Under the pieces are notes generated by a model, which worked only from the letters and a program-made list of their open reading frames with translations, was not told where the DNA came from and ran no database searches. 64,000 nt of DNA from Paracoccus alkenifer. Its GTDB lineage: Bacteria > Pseudomonadota > Alphaproteobacteria > Rhodobacterales > Rhodobacteraceae. Positions 18,398-25,712 of the stretch are shown piece after piece. The DNA is taken from contig NZ_FNXG01000003.1 of NCBI RefSeq assembly GCF_900108405.1, forward strand, positions 131,501-195,500, written 5' to 3'. Within the stretch, counting starts at the first letter, position 1. Every line of letters begins with the position of its first letter. Both the position numbers and the translations under genes were made by a program.

Positions 18398-20593
18398 GTG
18401 ACGCGCGCGCCGTCCCACACACCGACCGCGCCGGCGGGTCGGCCCGCACCCGATGCAGCGACGCCGCAGTCGGGCGCATCGGTCGGCGTGCCGGAACCGT
18501 GCGGCCCCTGTTCCGACCCGATGCCGCCGGTGCCGCCGGAATCGCCGCTGGCGATGCCGGTGCAGGATTTCCGTGCCCCGCCCCCCGCCGGCGCCGGTCC
18601 GGGCGGTGACACCGCCCCCCGCCTGCCTCCGTGCCCGCATGTGCTGGCCGCGCGGCTGATCGTTTTTGGTGGCACCGCACTGATTGCGGCCATCGGCTGC
18701 TGGCAGATGCTGGTGGTCTTTGGCAGCGAGATCCAGCCGCTGCAATGGCTGCTGCTGGTGCTGTTCACCCTGACTTTCGGCTGGATCGGCTTCAGCTTCT
18801 GTTCGCTGCTGTCGGGGCTGGTGGCGCGGACCCCGATTACCCCCGACAACCAAGGCGCCGCCCGCATCGCCATCGTGATGCCGGTCTATCACGAAGACCC
18901 GGCCGACAGCCTTGCGCTGCTGGGGGCCCTGGCCGACGAGCTGGCGGCCGAGGGGATGGGCAAGCGGGCCGAGATTTTCGTGCTGTCAGACAGCCACGAC
19001 CCCGATGTGTTCGCCGCCGAGACGCTGGCGGTGGCCGCGCTGCGCGAGACCTGCCCGCTGCCGGTCTGGTATCGCCGCCGCACCGACAACAGCGGCCGCA
19101 AGCCCGGCAATATCGCCGATTTCATCCGCCGTTGGGGCGGGCGTTACGACCAGATGGTGGTGCTGGACGCCGACAGCGTGGTCAGCGGCCGCATGGTCGC
19201 GGAAATGAGCGCGCGGATGTGCGCCGACCCCGCGCTGGCGCTGATCCAGACCATTCCGATGCTGGTCGGCGGGCAGACGCTGTTTGCCCGGGTGATCCAG
19301 TTCGCCGGCCGCGTCTATGGCCCGCCCATCGCCCGCGGCGTCGCCGCATGGTCGGGCGACAACGGCAATTTCTGGGGCCATAACGCGATGATCCGCGTGG
19401 ATGCCTTTGCCGCCTGCTGCGGCCTGCCCGACCTGCCCGGCGCGCCCCCGTTCGGCGGCTCGATCCTGTCGCATGATTTCGTCGAGGCCGCGCTGCTGCG
19501 CCGCGCCGGCTGGAAGGTGCGGCTGGACTGGGATCTGCGCGCCAGCTTTGAAGGCAGCCCCCCCACCCTGCTGGACATGGCGCTGCGCGAACGCCGCTGG
19601 GCGCAGGGCAACCTGCAACATCTGCGGCTGCTGGGCGCGCGCGGCTTTACCGCGATCAGCCGGGTGCATTTCATCATCGGCATCCTCGGGTTCCTGATGA
19701 GCCCGATCTGGCTGGCCATGATCCTGGTTGGGCTGGCACTGAGCGCCAATGTGATCCTGTCGCGGCCGGAATATTTCCCGCACAGCTACCAGCTGTTCCC
19801 CGACTGGCCGACCTTTGATTCCCGGCGGATGATCTGGATCTTTGCCGCCTCGATGACGCTGTTGCTGCTGCCCAAGCTGGTGGCGGTGATCCGGGCATGG
19901 AGCAGGCCGCTTGCCTCGAACGCCGGCGGCCGCTCGCGCGTGCTGGCCAGTGCGCTGTTTGAAACCGTGATGTCGGCGCTGATTGCGCCCGTGCAGATGC
20001 TGATCCAGACCCGCCAGATCGCCGAGATCCTGCAAGGCCGCAGCTCGGGCTGGGAAAGCCAGGTGCGCAAGGGGGTGATGCCGCCCTGGGGGCTGGTGCT
20101 GCGCCGCCACGGGGTCCATGTGGTGTCGGGGCTGGCCACGCTGGTGGTGGTGGCGATGCTGTCGCCGGGGCTGGGGATCTGGCTGTCGCCGATCCTGGCC
20201 GGGCTGATCCTGTCGCCGGCGATCTCGCGCTGGACGGCCTCGCCGGTGTTCGGCCGCTGGGCGCGGATGGCGGGGCTGCTGGTCACCCCCGAGGAACGCA
20301 ACCCGCCCGAGGTGATGGCCGCCGCCGTCGCCCATGCGCGGCGGCTGCGCCAGGCCGAAGGCTCGACCGCGCTGCTGGGCCGCGACCCGCAGGCGATGGC
20401 GCGCCATGTCGCGCTGCTGCCTCCGGTCCCCGTGGCGCCGCCGGCCGAGCGGCTGCCCGCGATCTCGGCCGCGGCCAAGATCGCCGCGGCGCAATCGCAG
20501 GCGCAGGCGCTGGCGTTTCTTGACCGCGCCGAACAGGCGGCGCTGCTGTCCGACCCCGCGCTGCTGGAACGCTGGGCGGCGTTGCCGGCATGA
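18398..20593 (+). CDS. opgH: OpgH/MdoH, glucan glucosyltransferase
   Basis: 731 residues from a GTG at 18398 (AAGGGA eight bases upstream); an ATG at 18350 inside opgG is possible but would overlap by 44 bases. After a proline-rich N-terminus come two membrane segments, then a GT2 domain: VMPVYHEDP, LSDSHDPD, KPGNIADFIRRWG, the metal-binding LDADS, GHNAMIRV, LSHDFVEAALLRRAGW and the acceptor-site RRWAQGNLQHL. About six more membrane segments follow. It polymerises the beta-1,2-linked backbone of periplasmic glucans from UDP-glucose and exports it. Confidence 0.94.
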   Translation: MTRAPSHTPTAPAGRPAPDAATPQSGASVGVPEPCGPCSDPMPPVPPESPLAMPVQDFRAPPPAGAGPGGDTAPRLPPCPHVLAARLIVFGGTALIAAIGCWQMLVVFGSEIQPLQWLLLVLFTLTFGWIGFSFCSLLSGLVARTPITPDNQGAARIAIVMPVYHEDPADSLALLGALADELAAEGMGKRAEIFVLSDSHDPDVFAAETLAVAALRETCPLPVWYRRRTDNSGRKPGNIADFIRRWGGRYDQMVVLDADSVVSGRMVAEMSARMCADPALALIQTIPMLVGGQTLFARVIQFAGRVYGPPIARGVAAWSGDNGNFWGHNAMIRVDAFAACCGLPDLPGAPPFGGSILSHDFVEAALLRRAGWKVRLDWDLRASFEGSPPTLLDMALRERRWAQGNLQHLRLLGARGFTAISRVHFIIGILGFLMSPIWLAMILVGLALSANVILSRPEYFPHSYQLFPDWPTFDSRRMIWIFAASMTLLLLPKLVAVIRAWSRPLASNAGGRSRVLASALFETVMSALIAPVQMLIQTRQIAEILQGRSSGWESQVRKGVMPPWGLVLRRHGVHVVSGLATLVVVAMLSPGLGIWLSPILAGLILSPAISRWTASPVFGRWARMAGLLVTPEERNPPEVMAAAVAHARRLRQAEGSTALLGRDPQAMARHVALLPPVPVAPPAERLPAISAAAKIAAAQSQAQALAFLDRAEQAALLSDPALLERWAALPA

Positions 20594-21699
20594 AGCGGGT
20601 TCTGGCGCTGGACATGCTGCGCGGCTACGCGCTGGTCTGCATCATGCTGGACCACATGCCGCTGGGCTATCTGCGGCAGGTGACGCTGACGAATTTCGCG
20701 CTTTACGACGCGGCCGAGCTGTTCGTGCTGCTGTCGGGGTTCCTGGTCGGGCTGGTGTGGATCAAGGTCGAATCCGAATCGGGCCGGCGCGCTGCGCAGT
20801 GGCGCTTTGCCCGCCGGGCGGGGCAGGTGTGGCTGGCGCTGGTGCTGGGCGGCATCCTGCTGGCGCTGCTGTCGCGCTTGCTGCTGGACGCCGGGCTGCC
20901 GCACAAGGCGATCTGGAACCGCTATGCCGAATGGGTGATCGAGGCGCCGCTGGGTTACGCCGCGGTGCTGGCGGTGATGTGGCTGCAACCCAACCTGCTG
21001 GATGTGCTGGCGCTGTATGTGGTGCTGCTGGCCTCGGCCCCGGTGTTGGTGCCGCTGCTGCTGCGCTGGCCATGGGTGTTTGCCGCGGGCTCGCTGGCGC
21101 TGTGGTGGGTGGCGGTGCCGGTGAACGCCATGCTGCCCAACCACCGGGTGCAGGGTGGGCTGCTGTTCAACCCCTTTGGCTGGCAGCTGCTGTTTTACAG
21201 CGGCGTGGCAATGGGGGCATTCCGCCACCGCTTCATGCCGGTGCTGCGGCGCCATTCCGGCTGGCTGACGCTCACGGCAACGTCAATCACGCTGGGTTCG
21301 CTGGCGATGGTGGCACTGTGGCGGCTGGGCCCCGAGGGCAAGCGCCTGGCTGATTCGATGTGGCAGGCGCTGGGAAAGGTGGACAAATGGTCGCTGGCCG
21401 GGGCCCGCTATGTCGCGATCATCGCGGCCAGCTGGCTGGTGGCGGTGCCGCTGGCGGGGGCGTTCGGCTGGATGGCGGCAAGCCCGCCCGGGCGGATGCT
21501 GGCGCGGATCGGCCGCGGCGGCCTGCTGGCCTTTGTCGCCTGTGTGATGCTGTCGGTGCTGGGTGATGCGGTCGCCGGCGCCCTGCCCCGGACCATCCCG
21601 TTCCGGCTGGCGGTCGATTTATGGACGATCGCGATCCTGTGGCTGAGTTCGGACCTGTGGCTGACGCTGCGCGAGCGGCGCAAGCCTACGCTCGGCTGA
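20590..21699 (+). CDS. opgC: OpgC-family glucan-modifying acyltransferase
   Basis: 369 residues with about ten membrane segments. The N-terminus LDMLRGYALVCIMLDHMPLGYLR is the OpgC/acyltransferase-3-like signature with the conserved Arg and His, and LLFNPFGWQLLFYSG follows in the middle. OpgC adds succinyl groups to periplasmic glucans, giving them negative charge. The gene overlaps the opgH stop by four bases (ATGA), making opgGHC one operon. Confidence 0.9.
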   Translation: MKRVLALDMLRGYALVCIMLDHMPLGYLRQVTLTNFALYDAAELFVLLSGFLVGLVWIKVESESGRRAAQWRFARRAGQVWLALVLGGILLALLSRLLLDAGLPHKAIWNRYAEWVIEAPLGYAAVLAVMWLQPNLLDVLALYVVLLASAPVLVPLLLRWPWVFAAGSLALWWVAVPVNAMLPNHRVQGGLLFNPFGWQLLFYSGVAMGAFRHRFMPVLRRHSGWLTLTATSITLGSLAMVALWRLGPEGKRLADSMWQALGKVDKWSLAGARYVAIIAASWLVAVPLAGAFGWMAASPPGRMLARIGRGGLLAFVACVMLSVLGDAVAGALPRTIPFRLAVDLWTIAILWLSSDLWLTLRERRKPTLG

Positions 21700-21701
21700 A
21701 A

Positions 21702-21953
21702 TCACGGCTCTCCTAGCTGATCCCGGCTGGAAACCGAGGCAGGCGCCAGCCGCGGTCCGCCGCCTGCGACCGCCGCGTGCCGCCGCGTCAACCGGCCAGA
21801 GTGAAGACACCAGCTGATCGCCGCAATACCGAGACACCCGATCGCGCCGCCCAGCCCATAGGCCACGAGCACCCAGAACCACGCCACGCCCAAAGACCAG
21901 GCGACGAGGGCAGATAATATCCCGGCGGGAATGCCGGTCAACAAAGCAGCCAT
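21702..21953 (-). CDS. Small hydrophobic membrane protein of unknown function
   Basis: 83 residues from the ATG at 21953 (a TTG two codons earlier is possible). Two hydrophobic segments, AALLTGIPAGILSALVAWSLGVAWFWVLVAY and GLGGAIGCLGIAAISWCL, are followed by a soluble tail. It converges on opgC with only two bases between stops. I do not recognise a named family. It is the last host-type gene before the integrated element. Confidence 0.5.
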   Translation of the reverse strand: MAALLTGIPAGILSALVAWSLGVAWFWVLVAYGLGGAIGCLGIAAISWCLHSGRLTRRHAAVAGGGPRLAPASVSSRDQLGEP

Positions 21954-22142
21954 GCGCAATTCCGTTCATTCAAGCGGCCTCGGGTCAAGTCTAGACAACC
22001 TGAGGATCGCTTTACAACTGCTGCTTGAACGGGATACTAAAAATGTTGCGCAATTTGCAGGTAAAACTGTTGCAATACTGCTTCTATGCAAACATCGACC
22101 GCGGCAAACCGGCCGGACATCAGCGCCACGACGATCTGATTC
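21954..22142. other. AT-richer intergenic flank left of the element
   Basis: This stretch is clearly less GC-rich than the host genes. It contains the palindrome TTGCGCAA at 22046-22053 and a near copy, GTTGCAA, about 20 bases on. It should carry the promoter of the minus-strand membrane protein gene. Together with 22157-22303 it makes a 350-base gene-free block; no RNA gene is visible. Confidence 0.4.
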
Positions 22143-22167
22143 TGGTGGAGCCGAGGTCCACCGAACC
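22143..22167. repeat. Left attachment-site half (att copy)
   Basis: TGGTGGAGCCGAGG is identical to the 3' end of tRNA-Ala at 29708-29721. After four positions with one match and a further mismatch, CGAACC also matches, giving 21 of 25 positions. The core would be the crossover region used by the integrase encoded at 22304. Confidence 0.8.
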
Positions 22168-22263
22168 TAGATTTAGAGCCGTCCAGCGCCGTCCAAATAC
22201 CCCTGCAATCGCTACATAAATCTTCGGCCTGTAGTCCGGTAGTGTCTTGCATAGTCCAGCCCC

Positions 22264-22295
22264 ATCCCACATTCTGCGTGGGACAAATCGTGGGG
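22264..22295 (+). promoter_or_regulatory. Candidate integrase arm sites or operator, left end
   Basis: GTGGGACAAATCGTGGGG at 22278-22295 consists of two GTGGG units 12 bases apart. An inverted TCCCAC copy lies at 22265-22270. The block ends eight bases before the integrase ATG. A matching pair occurs at the right end (29631-29648), which is what arm-type integrase or AlpA/Xis sites would look like. Confidence 0.5.
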
Positions 22296-22303
22296 CGGGG
22301 TGA

Positions 22304-23476
22304 ATGGCGAAGCTGACGGCAACGGGTATCAGGAACCTGTCGACGCCGGGCAAGTATGGCGACGGCAACGGGCTGTTCCTTGTGGTGGCCGCGTCCGGGG
22401 CAAAGCGTTGGGTGCAGCGAATCACGATTCGCGGTAAGCGGTGCGACCTGGGGTTGGGTCCGCTTTCGTCGGTATCACTGGCCGAGGCGCGGGAACTGGC
22501 CGCCCGCAACCGCAAGGAAGCCCTGGCCGGTGGCGACCCCCTGCGGGACAAGCGCGAGGCCGCCGCCGTGATGACCTTCGAGGAAGCTGCGCGCGAGGTT
22601 CACCGGCTGCACCTGCCGACATGGCGGAACGTGAAGCACGGGAAGGACTTCATCACATCGCTGGAAATGTATGCCTTCCCGCGCATCGGTCATATTCGCG
22701 TTTCGGACGTGACCGCCGCCGATGTGCTGGGGGTGCTCACGCCCATCTGGACCGTGAAGCACGAAACCGCCCGCCGGGTGCGCCAGCGCATCGGCACGGT
22801 GTTGAAATGGGCGGTGGCAAAGGGATGGCGGCAGGACAACCCGGCGGATGCAATCACGACCGCGCTGCCCAAGGTGCCAAAGGTGCAGGCGCATCGGGTG
22901 GCGCTGCCCTATGACAAGGTTGCCGACTTCCTGACCGCCCTTCGCGGCTGTGGGGCAATGCCGCAAACCCGCTGGGCAATCGAGTTTCTGATACTGACCG
23001 CCATGCGGTCCCTGGAAGTGAGGGACGCGACGTGGGACGAAATCGACCTGGACGCGGCAACGTGGACCATCCCTGCCGACCGCATGAAGATGAAACGACC
23101 GCATCGGGTGCCACTTTCGCCCCGCGCCGTCGCTATTCTGAAAGAGGCGCGCGCCCTGTTCGGCGGCACCGGCAGGCTGTTCCCCGGCATGAAGAAAGGC
23201 CGCCCGCTGTCCGATGTGACGCTATCAAAGACCGTGAAGGGGCTGGGCTTCCCCGTGGACATTCACGGGTTCCGCACATCGTTCCGCACCTGGGCGCAGG
23301 AGAAAACGGGCTTTCCGCGCGAGGTGGCCGAGGCATCGCTTGCCCATCTTGTCGGGTCCGAGGTCGAGCGCGCCTATTCCCGTTCCGACCTGTTCGACAA
23401 GCGCCGCCGCCTGATGAACGCCTGGGCCGCCTATGTCACGAACGAATCAACCGGAAAGGTGGTGCGCATTGCGTGA
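22304..23476 (+). CDS. int: Tyrosine-type site-specific integrase (P4-integrase type)
   Basis: 390 residues. The N-terminal arm-binding domain (DUF4102 type) spans about residues 1-85 with GLFLVVAASGAKRWVQRITIRGKRCDLGLGP. A core-binding domain runs about 90-190 and the catalytic domain about 200-370. Catalytic residues visible are Arg235 (TAMRSLEV), Lys near 264, His321-x-x-Arg324 (HGFR), His348 (LAHLV) and the nucleophile Tyr358 (RAYSR). The set is complete, so the enzyme should be active. It should recombine the tRNA-Ala 3' end. It sits at the end of the element distant from the tRNA and reads inwards. Confidence 0.96.
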   Translation: MAKLTATGIRNLSTPGKYGDGNGLFLVVAASGAKRWVQRITIRGKRCDLGLGPLSSVSLAEARELAARNRKEALAGGDPLRDKREAAAVMTFEEAAREVHRLHLPTWRNVKHGKDFITSLEMYAFPRIGHIRVSDVTAADVLGVLTPIWTVKHETARRVRQRIGTVLKWAVAKGWRQDNPADAITTALPKVPKVQAHRVALPYDKVADFLTALRGCGAMPQTRWAIEFLILTAMRSLEVRDATWDEIDLDAATWTIPADRMKMKRPHRVPLSPRAVAILKEARALFGGTGRLFPGMKKGRPLSDVTLSKTVKGLGFPVDIHGFRTSFRTWAQEKTGFPREVAEASLAHLVGSEVERAYSRSDLFDKRRRLMNAWAAYVTNESTGKVVRIA

Positions 23477-23888
23477 GGGAGAGATTTGCCGGTTCTCAAG
23501 CGAGGTAATGTGCCTAGGAGCGATACTGAACCGACTGGACGTGCAAGTCATAACCAACCAAAAGTGTAGCCCAGACTGCGACACTGGTGTGACAGGCACC
23601 CTTGGGAAAAGCTGGGGACGCCCTGCGCGCGACTCTTGGGACGAACTGCGGGAAACCGGCGAACGTCCACTGGTATCAGCTTGTATCTCTTGCAGTATTT
23701 CCCCATCCCCATTCAGATTTCCCCGCGAAACCAAGACGTTCCGGGCTGTTAGCGGGTCAACCGGGCGGAATTTGTCAACCGAAGCGTGCGCCCGGCCAAA
23801 AAATAAAATGCTTGAAACCGCAGGGAGCACGCTTCAATCAGAATACATCGGGAACAAACAATATCTTGTGGCATCCCGGCAGGTGCAC

Positions 23889-23907
23889 CCACTACCCCTG
23901 GTAGTGG
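23889..23907. repeat. Perfect 8-base inverted repeat, candidate operator
   Basis: CCACTACC and GGTAGTGG separated by CCT. It lies 186 bases upstream of the AlpA-like gene. A short perfect dyad like this is a typical binding site for a small dimeric regulator, and could also form a hairpin. Confidence 0.45.
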
Positions 23908-23925
23908 CAATGCCCGAAACAGGAA

Positions 23926-23960
23926 GGCCCTGTGAACACCTTGCCGGGTGCCACAGGGCC
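23926..23960. repeat. Strong hairpin GGCCCTGTG/CACAGGGCC with inner stem
   Basis: A nine-base perfect stem encloses a second stem CACC/GGTG with loop TTGCCG, so the whole 35 bases fold into one near-continuous hairpin. No T-run follows on the plus strand. It may be a terminator, a structured leader or part of a small RNA. Confidence 0.4.
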
Positions 23961-24092
23961 GGGGTTGGAAAGACTTTGAGACGGTCCCTTCCAGCCCCTT
24001 CCTGACAAAAAACATGGCCGCCTGGCAACCTGATTTATCCACGATGGATGAACAGCCGGGCGACCCCGAACAGGAACTAAAGGGGTTTTCCC

Positions 24093-24281
24093 ATGGGTTA
24101 CAGAATGTTGCGCCTTCCCGACGTGGTGCAGGCAACCGGCCTTGGCCGTTCGACCATCTACGCAAAGATTGCTGCCGGTGAGTTTCCGGCCCCCGTGAAG
24201 CTGGGGGCGCGGGCTGTCGCCTGGCCGGAATCGGCAATTGCGGAATGGCTGGCGAACCGCCCGAGCGCGCGCGCTGCCTGA
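24093..24281 (+). CDS. AlpA-family DNA-binding regulator / excisionase
   Basis: 62 residues. MLRLPDVVQATGLGRSTIYAKIAAGEFPAPVKLGARAVAWPESAIAEWL is the full AlpA (MerR-like helix-turn-helix) pattern: the LGRSTIY recognition helix, the FPxPVKLG wing and the W..S.I..WL ending. AlpA proteins regulate integrase and excision genes in P4-like elements. The ATG has AAGGGG eight bases upstream. It stands between the integrase and the replication operon, the usual place. Confidence 0.92.
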   Translation: MGYRMLRLPDVVQATGLGRSTIYAKIAAGEFPAPVKLGARAVAWPESAIAEWLANRPSARAA

Positions 24282-24392
24282 AACGAAACACCGCCGCCCG
24301 GACAGGGGGCGACGGCGCTATTCGTTACGGCGGTTCTGATGCCCTGACCTATAGCGTCAGCCCCCCTTGCCCGCAAGGCGAGGGACACGACC

Positions 24393-24740
24393 ATGAAATC
24401 GAAACACCACTGGCCCGCACGGGCTTTCACCATCCGCAACGTGGGCGATGCCCCTTGCGAGATTGTCACCAAGGGCCGCGACCGCTGGGCGCTTGAGGCG
24501 CTGATTGCGGCAGGCCCAAAAGGCTGCACCCCTTACCGCAACCCCGCCGCCCCGCGCTGGGCAGCCTATGTCCACAACCTGCGCGGCCTGGGCGTGGCAA
24601 TCGACACCATCACCGAAGCGCATGGCGGCCCGTTCGCCGGGCATCATGCCCGCTATGTGCTGGCCTGCAATGTCACGGCAGGCCGTGAAGCCTTCGACCA
24701 TTCCGCCGGGACAGGTGGCATGAAAGGCGGTGCGCTGTGA
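24393..24740 (+). CDS. Winged helix domain-containing protein of integrative elements
   Basis: 115 residues. ALEALIAAGPKGCTPYRNPAAPRWAAYVHNLRGLGVAIDTITEAH reads as a winged helix-turn-helix, with a first helix, a turn around GCTPYRN and a recognition helix around WAAYVHNLRGLGV. The GPFAGHHARYVL segment after it is a frequent partner in this family. It is a probable DNA-binding regulator of the element; no target can be named. It overlaps the next micro-ORF start by one base (TGATG at 24738-24742). Confidence 0.75.
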   Translation: MKSKHHWPARAFTIRNVGDAPCEIVTKGRDRWALEALIAAGPKGCTPYRNPAAPRWAAYVHNLRGLGVAIDTITEAHGGPFAGHHARYVLACNVTAGREAFDHSAGTGGMKGGAL

Positions 24741-24838
24741 TGGCGCTGCGCATTGCCCTGCTGATGCAGCGTTACGGGCTGGATGCCGACCGCGCCACGA
24801 TGCTGGCGGCGCTTGTCTGGGGGTGCGGTCATGACTGA
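24740..24838 (+). CDS. 32-residue conserved-looking micro-protein
   Basis: MALRIALLMQRYGLDADRAT followed by MLAALVWGCGHD. It starts in the stop codon of the winged-helix gene (TGATG) and overlaps the primase start at 24831 by eight bases, so its ends are fixed by neighbours on both sides. The helical RYGLDADRATMLAALVWG pattern resembles short proteins I associate with the same position in related elements, but I cannot name a family. It may act mainly as a translational coupler to the primase. Confidence 0.55.
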   Translation: MALRIALLMQRYGLDADRATMLAALVWGCGHD

Positions 24839-25712
24839 TGCCCGCACCCTGACCCTTGCCCTTCGCGGCAAATGGTATCGAGGCTATGGCGTGGCCCGCT
24901 GCCCGGCCCATGGCGACCGCAAGCCTTCCCTGACCCTTCGCGATGGCGAAAAGGGATTGCTCGTCAAGTGTCACAGCGGCTGCGATTGGCGCGACGTGAA
25001 AGAGGCTCTGCGCGGTCTGGGGTTGGTCGAGGGCCGGGGCAGTTTCACCCCGCCGAACCCGTCCGAGATAGCCCGCCGCCGGGCCGAGGATGAAGCCGAG
25101 GCCGTGAAGCGTGAGCGGCAGGCGCTGGCTGTCTGGTCCGAGGCGCTGCCCGTTCAAGGCACGATTGCAGAAACCTATCTGCGGGGGCGGGGCATCACCT
25201 GTCCCCTGCCGGGCAGCCTGCGCTTTCATCCCCAGTGCTGGCACGCATCCGCCAAGCGCCTGCCTGCCCTGGTGGCGCGCGTGGACGGGCTGCCACGCCT
25301 TGCCGTGCATCGGACCTATCTGCGCCAGGACGGGACCGGCAAGGCCGATGTGGACCCGCCAAAGGCGATGCTGGGGGCGGCGCTGGGCGGCGCTGTGCGA
25401 CTCGCTGAGAGGCAAGGGCCGCTGGTGGTGGCCGAGGGTATCGAAACCGCCTTGAGCCTGCCCAGCGGCTTGCTGCGCGGCCCTGCGACCGTCTGGGCGG
25501 CACTGTCTGCCGCAGGCATGGCCGGGCTGCGCCTGCCGGACGGTATCCCGCACAAGCTGACCATTGCCCCGGACGGTGACACGGCAGGACGTGAAGCCGC
25601 GCACAAGCTGGCCGAACGCGCGTCCGCGCTGGGCTGGTCTGTCAGCCTGCTACCTGCCCCGGATGGCCGGGACTGGAACGATATTCTCATGCTGAAAGGG
25701 GCCATGTCGTGA
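24831..25712 (+). CDS. Primase with CHC2-type zinc finger and Toprim domain
   Basis: 293 residues from the ATG at 24831. The N-terminal zinc finger has Cys24, His27, Cys47 and Cys51 in CPAHGDRKPSLTL...KCHSGC. A linker of the DUF7146 type follows. The Toprim domain shows VVAEGIETALSL near residue 203 (catalytic Glu), then TIAPDGDTAG near residue 245 (paired Asp), and it ends with RDWNDIL. Such proteins make primers for element or phage DNA replication. Its stop overlaps the GTG of the DUF3987 gene. Confidence 0.9.
   Translation: MTDARTLTLALRGKWYRGYGVARCPAHGDRKPSLTLRDGEKGLLVKCHSGCDWRDVKEALRGLGLVEGRGSFTPPNPSEIARRRAEDEAEAVKRERQALAVWSEALPVQGTIAETYLRGRGITCPLPGSLRFHPQCWHASAKRLPALVARVDGLPRLAVHRTYLRQDGTGKADVDPPKAMLGAALGGAVRLAERQGPLVVAEGIETALSLPSGLLRGPATVWAALSAAGMAGLRLPDGIPHKLTIAPDGDTAGREAAHKLAERASALGWSVSLLPAPDGRDWNDILMLKGAMS

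Larger units (their letters stand above)
23477..24092. other. 616-base gene-free stretch with hairpins inside the element
   Basis: It is AT-richer than the host. I see no ORF with protein-like sequence; an open frame at 23433-24005 lacks any family signature and overlaps the integrase. It contains two strong inverted repeats (23889-23907 and 23926-23960) and the AAGGGG ribosome site of the AlpA-like gene. It likely holds the promoter and control region for the replication operon and possibly a small regulatory RNA. Confidence 0.4.

Noticed and set aside
23433-24005. 190-codon frame after the integrase
   Set aside because: Begins inside int, has no ribosome site or recognisable domain, and composition is not protein-like; treated as non-coding control region.
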